A stretch of 64,000 nucleotides of DNA from Niabella pedocola (GTDB taxonomy: Bacteria > Bacteroidota > Bacteroidia > Chitinophagales > Chitinophagaceae). How positions within the stretch are numbered: position 1 is the first letter of the stretch; every line of letters starts with the position of its first letter. The notes under the pieces were generated by a model. That model had not been told where the DNA came from. It saw only the letters and a program-made list of their open reading frames with translations, and made no database searches. Where the stretch lies: the NCBI RefSeq assembly GCF_021044425.1, contig NZ_JAJNEC010000007.1, forward strand, positions 248,001 through 312,000. Reading direction: 5' to 3'. The translations under genes were made by a program, and so were the position numbers. Positions 1-9,052 of this stretch are shown here, one piece after another.

Positions 1-2
1 TG

Positions 3-1247
3 AACCGCCTGGTAGCACTGAAATCCTCACAGGGACATGTTACTGATCTTACTTTTGATAATGCCTCCATGACCCCCTTTGATCCGGAGGGAATGAAATA
101 TCTTTTATTCCAGATGGCGCTGGAAGCTGGTGTGGAATTACTATTGCATACCTGGGCCGTTGGCGTGCAAAAAGAAAACGGCAATGTAACCGCGGTTATT
201 ATTGAAAACAAATCAGGCCGCCAGGCCATTTGTCCGCAGGTGATCATCGACTGTTCTGCAGACGCAGATGTTGCCGCCATGGCCGGAGCGCCCTTTGTAA
301 AAGGCCGTGAAGAAGACGGTGCCATGCAGCCGGTGACCTTGTTTTACCGGATCGGCGGCATTGACATGACAGCGCTCAGAAGCTGGATGAAACATAACCG
401 CGACCTGCTGAAAGATTCGCCTACTGACGAAGAGATCGATTCCAGCGAAGCCATTGCCTTCCTGGGATTAAAGGAACTGGTAAAAAAAGGAATGGAAAGC
501 GGCGAGTTTCCTAAAGATGCCGCACCGAGAATCTTATTTTATCAATTACCGATGGAAGGCCAGATCGCAGTAAATGCCACAAGGCTCCAGGGCATCGACG
601 GTACCAATGCGGCCGATCTTACCCGGGCTGAAATAGAGACCCGCTCCCAGGCCTGGCAGATCCATCATTTTCTGAAAAAACATGTAGGCGGATTTGAACA
701 ATCCTATATCCTGGATACCGGTGTGCAGGTAGGCGTACGTGAAACCCGGCATATAAAAGGCGATTATAAACTCACCGAGCAGGATGTACTTTCCAACCGG
801 GCCTTTGAAGATGGCATTGCCTGTGGTACTTTTGCCATCGATATTCATCCGCCGGAAGGTGAACAACAGATCTTCACCGGATCCGGAAAAGCTGTTTATG
901 AGATCCCCTACCGGAGCTTATTACCAACCGGTCTCAACAATGTGCTGGTGGCCGGCCGGAGTATTTCAGCTACGCATACTGCCTTTGGATCGGCACGGGT
1001 GATGGCTACCTGCATGGGTATCGGGCAGGGTGCCGGTGTAGCCGCAGCGGCGATGGTTAAAGCAAAACTAACCAGCCGCCAGGTGGATACAAACGCATTA
1101 AGGGCAGCGCTGATCCGGCAGGGACAATACCTGATCGGTATGGATGATACCATGGAAGCGGATCCCGGCCTGGTGCTTAACAAGGGCGAAGGCTCCGGCG
1201 CCACGGCGAGTCATTTTAATCCTTTTAAAGATATTGAACATGGATAA
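3..1247 (+). CDS. FAD-dependent oxidoreductase, 5' end outside window
   Basis: The frame is open from base 3, so the N-terminal Rossmann/FAD-binding part lies upstream of the window. What remains looks like the FAD_oxidored (PF12831) family: a PFDPEGMKYLL stretch, a GVELLLHTW strand, an IIDCSADADVAAMAG segment, and near the C terminus SLLPTGLNNVLVAGRSIS followed by a Gly/Ala-rich GIGQGAGVAAAAM helix that closes the FAD site. Such enzymes often sit in carbohydrate loci of Bacteroidota, but their substrates are mostly unknown. The stop codon overlaps the start of the MFS gene by 8 bases, which suggests co-translation. The exact substrate cannot be read from the sequence. Confidence 0.85.
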   Translation, partial: NRLVALKSSQGHVTDLTFDNASMTPFDPEGMKYLLFQMALEAGVELLLHTWAVGVQKENGNVTAVIIENKSGRQAICPQVIIDCSADADVAAMAGAPFVKGREEDGAMQPVTLFYRIGGIDMTALRSWMKHNRDLLKDSPTDEEIDSSEAIAFLGLKELVKKGMESGEFPKDAAPRILFYQLPMEGQIAVNATRLQGIDGTNAADLTRAEIETRSQAWQIHHFLKKHVGGFEQSYILDTGVQVGVRETRHIKGDYKLTEQDVLSNRAFEDGIACGTFAIDIHPPEGEQQIFTGSGKAVYEIPYRSLLPTGLNNVLVAGRSISATHTAFGSARVMATCMGIGQGAGVAAAAMVKAKLTSRQVDTNALRAALIRQGQYLIGMDDTMEADPGLVLNKGEGSGATASHFNPFKDIEHG

Positions 1248-2493
1248 AAGCAACGGGAATTTAAGGTGGGGCATCGGCGCATTGCTGTTCTTTGTATCAG
1301 CCCTCAATTATCTGGACCGCCAGGTGCTGTCGGTACTGGCTCCTTCCATCCAGAAGGAGCTGCGGTTGTCGGATATTGACTATTCCTATATCACCTCTTC
1401 CTTCTTGCTCAGTTATACCATTATGTATGCCATCAGCGGCCGGCTGGTAGATCAATGGGGCACGCGCAAAAGCCTGCTGTGGTTTGCCGGCAGCTGGTCT
1501 GTAGCCAACGTGCTGCATGGCTTCGCCAAAACCGTGGCCCAGTTCTGCGGTGCCCGTTTTTTGCTGGGCGCCGCAGAAAGCGGAAACTTTCCCGCCGGTG
1601 TAAAAGCGGCGGCGGAATGGTTCCCTTTAAAAGAGCGTGCACTGGCCATCGGGCTGCTGAACGCGGGTTCATCGGCCGGTGCCGCGGTAGCCGCTCCGCT
1701 GGTAAGTTTTATTACTATTGCCTGGGGCTGGCAGTCCGCCTTTGTAGTAACCGGTCTGATCGGTTTTATATGGGTGTATTGCTGGTGGAAATATTATTAC
1801 ACGCCGCAAACCCATCCGCGCATCTCAAAAGAGGAACTGCAATATATCGAAGGCGATGCAGAACCGGAACCCACGAAAAAAAAGATCAGCATTGGCCAGT
1901 TGTTGCGCATGCGGCAATCCTGGGGTTGTTTTGTAGCGCGCATCTTTATTGATCCCTGCACCTATTTCCTGATCTTCTGGATTCCCAAATATTTACAGGA
2001 AGAACAGGGGATGACGTTGAACCTGGTGGGTTATTTCGCCTGGATCCCCTACCTGGCGCTGGCCATTGGCACCATTGCAGGGGGCATCATTCCGCGACGG
2101 CTCATCAACAACGGCTGGTCATTGAACCGTTCCCGCAAAACCGTAATGCTGACGGCCTCCCTGCTGATCCCCCTTTGCTGTGTGCTGCTGTTTACATCGC
2201 ACAGCCTGACTATTGCCATACTGGCGATCACCGGCGTGATGTTCGGACATGGGTTATGGGGAAATATTACCATTCCTGCAGAAGTCTTTCCAAAATCGGT
2301 ACAGGGAACCCTTACCGGGCTGGGTGGCACGCTGGGCGGATGCGCATCGATCCTTACGCAATTTGCCATCGGGTGGACGGTTCAGAACGTTTCGTACACA
2401 CCGGTTTTTATTGCGGTAGGACTGATGTACCTGCTCACTTTTTTTGGCGTACAACTACTGATCGGCAAACTGGGTCAGATCATCAAATTATAA
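1240..2493 (+). CDS. MFS transporter, hexuronate/anion symporter type
   Basis: A 417-residue inner-membrane transporter with about 12 hydrophobic segments. The ALNYLDRQVLS motif in the first helix and the GRLVDQWGTRKSL loop between helices 2 and 3 are typical of the anion:cation symporter branch of the major facilitator superfamily (ExuT/GarP-like), which takes up hexuronates and related sugar acids. I chose the ATG at 1240, which overlaps the previous stop codon and begins MDKSNGNLRWG just before helix 1. An upstream ATG at 1144 would add 32 residues without family resemblance. It probably imports a breakdown product of the glycan handled by the SusC/SusD genes downstream. The substrate is inferred. 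Confidence 0.85.
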   Translation: MDKSNGNLRWGIGALLFFVSALNYLDRQVLSVLAPSIQKELRLSDIDYSYITSSFLLSYTIMYAISGRLVDQWGTRKSLLWFAGSWSVANVLHGFAKTVAQFCGARFLLGAAESGNFPAGVKAAAEWFPLKERALAIGLLNAGSSAGAAVAAPLVSFITIAWGWQSAFVVTGLIGFIWVYCWWKYYYTPQTHPRISKEELQYIEGDAEPEPTKKKISIGQLLRMRQSWGCFVARIFIDPCTYFLIFWIPKYLQEEQGMTLNLVGYFAWIPYLALAIGTIAGGIIPRRLINNGWSLNRSRKTVMLTASLLIPLCCVLLFTSHSLTIAILAITGVMFGHGLWGNITIPAEVFPKSVQGTLTGLGGTLGGCASILTQFAIGWTVQNVSYTPVFIAVGLMYLLTFFGVQLLIGKLGQIIKL

Positions 2494-2497
2494 AAAG

Positions 2498-2521
2498 CTG
2501 TAAGGTCTTTTAGCCTTACAG
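2498..2521 (+). terminator. Hairpin after MFS gene, possible terminator or attenuator
   Basis: CTGTAAGG and CCTTACAG form a perfect 8-bp stem around an 8-nt loop, five bases after the MFS stop codon and 47 bases before susC. No T-tract follows, so it may slow or partly stop transcription, or protect mRNA ends, rather than act as a strong intrinsic terminator. Confidence 0.5.
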
Positions 2522-2567
2522 GTCTAACGATTGCAACATTAACATTGATCACCAAAATTATGTCCAT

Positions 2568-5500
2568 ATGATAAAAAAGATCCTGCATTATGCCCGGAGC
2601 CCGATATTGGGCTGCTTACTGGCATTCCTTTTCACTTCACTGACAGCAAACGCCCAGCAAAAAAAAGCAGTGAGCGGAAACGTTACTGCCGCTGCGGGTG
2701 GCCCGCTGCAAGGGGTATCTGTTACGGTAAAGAACAACCCGCTCCAGGGCACCACCACCGACGAGCAGGGAAATTTCCGGCTGGAAACCACTCCCGATGC
2801 CGTACTCATCATTTCTGCCATCGGCTATCTTACACAGGAGCAGTCACTGGATGGCCGCACCGTGCTGAACCTTAGCCTGGAGCCGGATACCAAAGGGATG
2901 GAAGAAGTGGTGGTGATCGGTTACGGCACCACCAGGAAGGTGAACCTTACGGGTGCGGTATCGGCCGTTTCCGGTGAAGATATGGCCAAACGCCAGGTAG
3001 GACAAACTTCCATGGCCCTGCAGGGCGTGGCACCGGGTGTTACCGTAACACAAAGTACCGGTCAGCCCGGTGTGGACGGTGGCACCATCCGCATCCGCGG
3101 TATCGGTACGCTTAATAATTCCAATCCGTTGGTGCTGGTAGACGGTATCGTGATGTCGATGAACGCGGTAGACGTATCTTCTATTGAATCGATTTCCGTA
3201 TTAAAAGACGCGGCTTCCGCTGCCATCTACGGATCGCGTGCTGCCAACGGTGTGATCCTCATCACCACCAAAAGAGGAAAGAAAGGAAAATTTTCATTTT
3301 CGTATGACGGGTATGTAGGTAAACAAAGCGCTACAGACCGGCCCAAGATGGTAAACGGACTGGACCATATGCTGCTGATCAATGAGGCACATACCAATGT
3401 GGGGCTCAGTCCGCTGTATTCCGAAGAATACATCAACAACTACAAAACCAATAAAGACAGCAAGCCGGATCTGTATCCCGACACCGACTGGCAAAAGGAA
3501 GTGCTTTCCGGCAGCGGCATTCAGACCAACCATGTCATTGCACTTTCCGGCGGTACCGAAAGGGTACAGTTCTTCGGCAGCTTTGGTTACCTGAACCAGG
3601 GCGGACTGATCGACGACGTCAGCTTCCGGCGTTACTATGCCCGGTTAAATACCAACGTGCAGATCTCTCCAAAGCTCAGCGGATCCTTTGATGTATTCCT
3701 GGTGAACAACGACCGCAAATCGGTATCCCAGTTTCCCGGGGGCTCCGGCGCTGCATTGGGCAGCACCACGGGTACCGCATTGATCTTCGCACTGATGAAC
3801 AAACTGCCGGCTATACAAGCGGTGAAATATTCGAACGGGCAATGGGCAGAAGGACAGAATGGGGTGAACCCCGTTGCCATTATCCGCAACGGTGGCTTCT
3901 GGCGGGAGACCAGCTATCCCATATCCGGCAATTTTTCCTTAAGCTATAAACCCTTTGAGTTCTTAACCGGTAAGATCAGCTTTGCACCCACATACTCCCA
4001 ACCCAACGTACGCTCCTTTGTAAATGTGGTAAAAACCTACGATCCCAACGGCACATTGCGTTTTACCGTTCCCGGTGTAAACACGATGGATCAAAGTACA
4101 GCGCAGGATAAGACGAACCAGCTGGAAGCTACGCTGACCTTCTCCAAAAATATCAGCAAACACTCCCTGGGTGCGCTGGCCGGTTACCAGTATTATACCG
4201 GTTCCAACAGCGGTTTCAGCGCCTTCCGCGATAATTTTTTATTTCCCGATTATCCCGTGCTTTCCGGTGGTTCTTCTGCCAATATGAAGAACGGCGGTTA
4301 TGCTACGGAATGGGCACTGATCTCCTATTTCGGAAGGATCAATTACGCATATGACAACCGGTACCTGCTCGAGGCCAACCTCCGGTATGATGGTTCCTCC
4401 CGTTTTGCTGCCGGCAACAAATGGGGCACCTTTCCCTCCTTCTCCGCCGGCTGGCGCATCTCTGAAGAACCATTTATGGCTGCCACCCGAGACGTGTTAA
4501 GTGAACTCAAATTAAGAGCTTCCTGGGGAAGACTGGGCAACCAGGAGATTGGCAATAACTATCCCTTCGCCCCCACCGTGTACCTCGATCCGAAATATAT
4601 TTCCAACGGACAGATCCAGAACGGTGCGGCGATCATGAACCTGGCCAATACCAATATCTCCTGGGAAACCACGGAGATGAGCAATATCGGACTGGATGCG
4701 CGTTTACTCCGCAACCTGTCGGTGTCTTTTGATTATTATTACAAAAAAACAAATGGCATCCTGCTGGAGCTCAGCATTCCCAAAACCATGGGCGTAGCGG
4801 CACCTTTCCAGAACGCGGGTGTGGTGGAGAACAAGGGCTGGGATTTTCAGCTGAACTATTCCAATACCGCACATGCGTTTAAATACGGAGCCACTTTTAC
4901 TTTGTCGGATGTAAAGAATAAAATACTCGATATTAAAGGCATCCAGCAAACCGGAACCATCGTAAACCGCGAAGGGTATCCCATTAACTCCCTGTACCTG
5001 TTAAAATCGATGGGTCTGTTATCTTCTGCAGATTTTGATGCCGGTGGCAAGTACCTGTATGCGCAACAGTTTGGAAAACTGGGACCCGGCGATATCCGTT
5101 ATACAGATGTGGTGGCAGACGGTATCATTAACGGTAACGACCGCCAGGTACTGGGCAGCACCATTCCCCGCTTTACATACAGTCTCAATTTGAATGCAGA
5201 TTATAAGGGCATCGATTTTTCCATATTCCTGCAGGGCGTAGGCAAACGCGATGGTTACCTCACCGGTAATGCCATCACCCCCTTCCTGTCCGGAGGTACC
5301 GCCTACGAATATCAGAAAAACCGCTGGACCAAGGAAAACCCGGATCCCAATGCTGTTTTTCCCCGGTTTGCATTTGGGGAAACCAATAATACCCAGATCT
5401 CCGATTTCTGGATGAAAAGCGCTGCCTACCTGCGGGTGAAGAATGTACAGCTGGGCTATACCATTCCCAAACAGCTATTGCAAAAAGCCGGTATCAGCCA

Positions 5501-5645
5501 GCTGCGGATCTACCTTTCCGGTGAAAACCTGTTTACGGCAGACAAATTCTGGCCGGGCTGGGATCCGGAGATAGATGCCGCCAGCAATGGGGCCTACTAT
5601 CCGCAGGTAAAAACCTATAACCTGGGTATCAATCTCAAATTCTGA
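2568..5645 (+). CDS. SusC/RagA family TonB-linked outer membrane protein
   Basis: A 1025-residue TonB-dependent importer of the outer membrane. A signal peptide ends at TANAQ (about residue 29). It is followed by a carboxypeptidase-regulatory-like domain (about 35-110, GVSVTVKNNPLQGTTTDEQG), a TonB box (MEEVVVIGYGT), a plug domain containing the SusC signatures VLVDGI and LKDAASAAIYGSRAANG, and a 22-strand barrel ending in a C-terminal aromatic strand. It would pair with the SusD lipoprotein encoded next to import oligosaccharides. No sigma/anti-sigma or hybrid two-component regulator is seen beside it, and there is no N-terminal sigma-signalling extension. Confidence 0.95.
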   Translation: MIKKILHYARSPILGCLLAFLFTSLTANAQQKKAVSGNVTAAAGGPLQGVSVTVKNNPLQGTTTDEQGNFRLETTPDAVLIISAIGYLTQEQSLDGRTVLNLSLEPDTKGMEEVVVIGYGTTRKVNLTGAVSAVSGEDMAKRQVGQTSMALQGVAPGVTVTQSTGQPGVDGGTIRIRGIGTLNNSNPLVLVDGIVMSMNAVDVSSIESISVLKDAASAAIYGSRAANGVILITTKRGKKGKFSFSYDGYVGKQSATDRPKMVNGLDHMLLINEAHTNVGLSPLYSEEYINNYKTNKDSKPDLYPDTDWQKEVLSGSGIQTNHVIALSGGTERVQFFGSFGYLNQGGLIDDVSFRRYYARLNTNVQISPKLSGSFDVFLVNNDRKSVSQFPGGSGAALGSTTGTALIFALMNKLPAIQAVKYSNGQWAEGQNGVNPVAIIRNGGFWRETSYPISGNFSLSYKPFEFLTGKISFAPTYSQPNVRSFVNVVKTYDPNGTLRFTVPGVNTMDQSTAQDKTNQLEATLTFSKNISKHSLGALAGYQYYTGSNSGFSAFRDNFLFPDYPVLSGGSSANMKNGGYATEWALISYFGRINYAYDNRYLLEANLRYDGSSRFAAGNKWGTFPSFSAGWRISEEPFMAATRDVLSELKLRASWGRLGNQEIGNNYPFAPTVYLDPKYISNGQIQNGAAIMNLANTNISWETTEMSNIGLDARLLRNLSVSFDYYYKKTNGILLELSIPKTMGVAAPFQNAGVVENKGWDFQLNYSNTAHAFKYGATFTLSDVKNKILDIKGIQQTGTIVNREGYPINSLYLLKSMGLLSSADFDAGGKYLYAQQFGKLGPGDIRYTDVVADGIINGNDRQVLGSTIPRFTYSLNLNADYKGIDFSIFLQGVGKRDGYLTGNAITPFLSGGTAYEYQKNRWTKENPDPNAVFPRFAFGETNNTQISDFWMKSAAYLRVKNVQLGYTIPKQLLQKAGISQLRIYLSGENLFTADKFWPGWDPEIDAASNGAYYPQVKTYNLGINLKF

Positions 5646-5681
5646 TAGCGGTATGCTTTATACAAAGCACCCGGTAGCTAT
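5645..5681 (+). other. Intercistronic hairpin between susC and susD
   Basis: Directly after the susC stop codon an inner TGCTTT/AAAGCA stem with a 4-nt loop lies inside outer ATAGC/GCTAT arms. No T-tract follows. Such a hairpin could set the susC:susD transcript ratio by protecting or truncating the upstream mRNA. This role is inferred. Confidence 0.4.
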
Positions 5682-5696
5682 TAAAAAAATAAAACG

Positions 5697-7337
5697 ATGC
5701 AGATGAAAAAGATTTGTTTTTTATATATCATACTCCTGATGACGGCCTGCACACGGGAACTGGACAAGCTGCCCCTGGATGCCCCGTCTACAGAAACCTT
5801 CCCGGCTACAGAGTCTGAAATGCAGGCGGCACTGGTAGGTTGTTTTAGTCCGTTAAATTTACGGTTTGGCGAAAATCCATATGCCATCTGGTTCGAAATG
5901 TATTCCGATATTGCGGCCAACCGCGATGTGACACCCAATGCCTCCTGGGGCACACCCACCGCAGGCGATGTGAATACGATCTGGAACACGATGTATACTG
6001 TGATCTCCCGTTGCAATTTCCTGCTGGATCATATGGACCGGGTGGTGGGCGCCTCCGATCAGTCAAAAGCAAAAGTGACCGGCACCGCGCGATTTCTTCG
6101 GGCTTATTGTTATGGTATCCTGTCTCAGCTCTATGGTGATGTACCGCTGGTGACCAAAACCCTCAGCCTGGAGGAAGCGTATATCGGGCGCACGGCAAAG
6201 AAGGCGGTTGTAGATTTTATACTTACTGAATTTAAGGAAGCAGCGGCACTACTTCCCGCCACCAACCAGCCCAACACGATGAACGTATCTTCCGGAGCCG
6301 CATGGGCACTGGCTTCCCGCATAGCCCTTTACAACGAACGCTGGACCGATGCCATTGAAGCCGCACAAAAAGTCATGGCCCAGGAAGGAACAGAATTTGT
6401 ATTAAATCCCGACTACGCCACTATCGCGCTGCGCGCAGGCAAAACCTCCAAAGAGATCATCTGGGCCATACAGTTCAACTATAATGATATTTTTCATGAG
6501 ACCCCGGTCTCCTTCCGTTCGCGCATGGCCAGCGGCTTCTGCAACCGCATCCCGGTACAGGCCCTGGTTGACGCTTATGATTGTACGGATGGCTTGCCGA
6601 TCGACAAATCGCCCAAATATGATCCCGCACATCCATTCGACAACCGCGATCCGCGGCTGGCCAAAACCATTGCCCTGCCCGGTTCCGTTTACTACGGTTA
6701 CCAGTTTGAAACACATAAGGATAGCCTGAAATGCTGGAACTACAACGTATCGCCGGCAGTACGGGTCGATAACCTGGATGCCACGCATACCTTTGCGAGC
6801 TTCTCCGGCTATTGCTGGCGGAAATATGCAGATCCAACAGAAGCACATGCCACAAGATCCGAAATCAACCCGATCGTCATGCGTTATGCAGAAGTGCTGC
6901 TCAACTACGCAGAGGCAAAAATAGAAGCCGGGCAAACCGATGAATCGATCTATACGGCCATCAATAAGATCCGTAAAAGGGCCGGCATGCCGGATATAGC
7001 TACTGGTAAAAACACCACTGAGCTGCGTTCGATCATTCGTAAGGAACGCAAAGTGGAACTGGCCGGTGAAGGATTGCGTTATTTTGATATCATCCGCTGG
7101 AAGATCGCAGACCGGGTATTGAACGGGCCCTGCTATGGCCGCAACCCAAGAGGATTCCTTTCTGCAGCACCTGTCATCGACGCCAACGGCACACCGGATT
7201 ATACCAATGTGCCCGATAAGGACAAAATGCGGGTGATACAGGTACGCACCTTTATCAACCCCGCCAATTACGTATGGCCGATTCCGGATATCGAGATTCA
7301 GACCAACAAAAAACTCACGCAAAATCCCGGGTATTAA
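5697..7337 (+). CDS. SusD/RagB family nutrient-binding outer membrane lipoprotein
   Basis: A 546-residue surface lipoprotein. The signal peptide ends in a lipobox (LMTAC, Cys18), followed by the usual N-terminal LDKLP stretch and tetratricopeptide-like helices. Typical family features include ARFLRAYCYGILSQLYGDVPLV, RYAEVLLNYAEAKIEAG, IRKERKVELAGEGLRYFDIIRW, and a C terminus of the form WPIPDIEI...LTQNPGY. It acts as the lid and glycan-binding partner of the SusC pore encoded 51 bases upstream. A second ATG two codons downstream (5703) is an equally possible start. The carbohydrate bound cannot be deduced beyond the neighbouring arabinofuranosidases. Confidence 0.95.
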   Translation: MQMKKICFLYIILLMTACTRELDKLPLDAPSTETFPATESEMQAALVGCFSPLNLRFGENPYAIWFEMYSDIAANRDVTPNASWGTPTAGDVNTIWNTMYTVISRCNFLLDHMDRVVGASDQSKAKVTGTARFLRAYCYGILSQLYGDVPLVTKTLSLEEAYIGRTAKKAVVDFILTEFKEAAALLPATNQPNTMNVSSGAAWALASRIALYNERWTDAIEAAQKVMAQEGTEFVLNPDYATIALRAGKTSKEIIWAIQFNYNDIFHETPVSFRSRMASGFCNRIPVQALVDAYDCTDGLPIDKSPKYDPAHPFDNRDPRLAKTIALPGSVYYGYQFETHKDSLKCWNYNVSPAVRVDNLDATHTFASFSGYCWRKYADPTEAHATRSEINPIVMRYAEVLLNYAEAKIEAGQTDESIYTAINKIRKRAGMPDIATGKNTTELRSIIRKERKVELAGEGLRYFDIIRWKIADRVLNGPCYGRNPRGFLSAAPVIDANGTPDYTNVPDKDKMRVIQVRTFINPANYVWPIPDIEIQTNKKLTQNPGY

Positions 7338-7370
7338 TGTTATTTATTCTGTCATTGTATTGATCAGCTC

Positions 7371-8984
7371 ATGCAAGCAACCCATAAAACAATACGGTTC
7401 TTCTTTTTCCGCAAGCCGCTGCTGGTGCTGTTTTTTACAGCGGTGCAATTATGCGGTAACGGCCAGGAAAAAACAACAGTCACCATTACCATCCCCCAAA
7501 AACCTGCGCCTGTAGATCCGATGATCTATGGTCAGATGCTGGAGAACGTAAACGACAGCATGATCTACGGCGGCGTAACCGATCTCCAAGGGAATGAGCA
7601 AAAGCAGGTGATTCCCTTATTAAAAGACCTGCAGATACCGGTACTCCGGTGGCCGGGAGGAACCGTTGTGTATGAATACCATTGGCGCAATGGCATTGGG
7701 CCCCGCTCCTTACGGCCCGTGGTGCCTACTCTTGCCTGGCAGGGAAAAGAAAACTACCAGTTTGGCACCGATGAGTTCCTGCAATGGTGCCGGAAGATTG
7801 GCACCACACCGTATATCAACCTGAATATGGGGACGCATCCGCTGTATGGCAGCACGCTCCGGGAGGCACTGGAATGGATCGAATATGTAAACGGACCGGA
7901 GGACTCAAACCTGGGAAAACTGCGGGCATACAACGGGCACAAAGTCCCCTACGCGGTTAAATACTGGGGCATTGGCAATGAGAATTACCTGCCCAGCCGG
8001 GCCGCCAGGGTACAGGATCCGGATACCGTATATGCAGAACGGCTTCGCCTGTGGGCATCGGTCATAAAAGAACGTTTCCCTGCGCTAAGCCTTCTTGGAA
8101 TTGGTCATACATCCGGCTGGAACGATACCGTGCTGGCGCGGGCCGGAAAGTATATCGATTTTTTAACGCAACACTATTATGTAAATGCCAAAGTAAAGGA
8201 AGGGTTGTTACAGGATCCGGCAGCAACCCTGTTTGCACCGGCTAAAATGGAAGCGCATTTAAAACTGTTGGGTGCTCGGCTCACTGAAATGAATCAAGCC
8301 CTGGGGCGCGTAAACAATCCTGTCCGCCTGTCGGTAGATGAATGGAATGACCGGCATGGCATTTATGACGGAAACAGTTACCGGTTCTCCCGCCAGTCCG
8401 TAAGAAAACAGTTTGATGTAGCCGTGGCAGCCGGTATGCTCAATGTGTTCATACGGCAAAGCCCGGTAGTGGGCATGGCCAACTATATCTTCCCGGTGAA
8501 TGCGCACGGACTGATACGCACGGTGGGCGCCGATGATGCATTCCGTACGCCCCTTTACTACCTGTTTAAACAATACCGCGAAAAAATGACCGGGTATAAA
8601 ATAGCTGTAACTTTAAATGGTCCGGGTATGGATACCAAAAATGCACAACTGAACATTACAGGCGATTGCGATGAAGTAGTAATGGGCAGCGCGCCATTGA
8701 CCTTTATCGATGCAGCAGCGGTCATAAATGAGGAACGGCAGATCCATATCGCATTGGTGAACCGGTCGGCGGACAAAGCCCAGGAAGCCATCATTACCCC
8801 ACCTTCCGGTTATAAGGCTGTTCAAACCTGGGAGCTGGCGCACAAAAACATCAATGCTTCCAATGAGGCCGGCAACCGGGTTGAAATTGTGCCCCGGGCA
8901 AAATCGGTGCAGCAAAAAGGGAACCGTATCAACATCCGGCTGCTACCCTGCGCCGTTGTCATGTTGCAGCTGATCGCAGAATGA
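7371..8984 (+). CDS. GH51-type alpha-L-arabinofuranosidase (first of two)
   Basis: A 537-residue secreted glycoside hydrolase. After an N-terminal hydrophobic segment (about residues 10-32) comes a GH51-like barrel: DPMIYGQMLENV, VLRWPGGTVV and FGTDEFLQWC near the start, the acid/base glutamate in IGNENY (Glu204), and the nucleophile glutamate in SVDEWN (Glu324). A C-terminal beta domain follows from about residue 400. The family removes terminal alpha-L-arabinofuranosyl groups from arabinan, arabinoxylan or arabinogalactan. It lies 33 bases after susD and its stop codon overlaps an ATG at 8981, so it is clearly part of the same operon. The next gene is a paralogue, pointing to tandem duplication followed by specialisation. 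Confidence 0.88.
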   Translation: MQATHKTIRFFFFRKPLLVLFFTAVQLCGNGQEKTTVTITIPQKPAPVDPMIYGQMLENVNDSMIYGGVTDLQGNEQKQVIPLLKDLQIPVLRWPGGTVVYEYHWRNGIGPRSLRPVVPTLAWQGKENYQFGTDEFLQWCRKIGTTPYINLNMGTHPLYGSTLREALEWIEYVNGPEDSNLGKLRAYNGHKVPYAVKYWGIGNENYLPSRAARVQDPDTVYAERLRLWASVIKERFPALSLLGIGHTSGWNDTVLARAGKYIDFLTQHYYVNAKVKEGLLQDPAATLFAPAKMEAHLKLLGARLTEMNQALGRVNNPVRLSVDEWNDRHGIYDGNSYRFSRQSVRKQFDVAVAAGMLNVFIRQSPVVGMANYIFPVNAHGLIRTVGADDAFRTPLYYLFKQYREKMTGYKIAVTLNGPGMDTKNAQLNITGDCDEVVMGSAPLTFIDAAAVINEERQIHIALVNRSADKAQEAIITPPSGYKAVQTWELAHKNINASNEAGNRVEIVPRAKSVQQKGNRINIRLLPCAVVMLQLIAE

Positions 8985-9052
8985 TAATAGCACTTGTTCT
9001 CAAAAAAAAAATAGAAGGAACCGATAAACGAATAATTGTAAAGAAACCAATA

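Noticed and set aside
6402..7322. 306-residue minus-strand frame across susD
   Set aside because: It is entirely antisense to a clear SusD gene and has no domain pattern.
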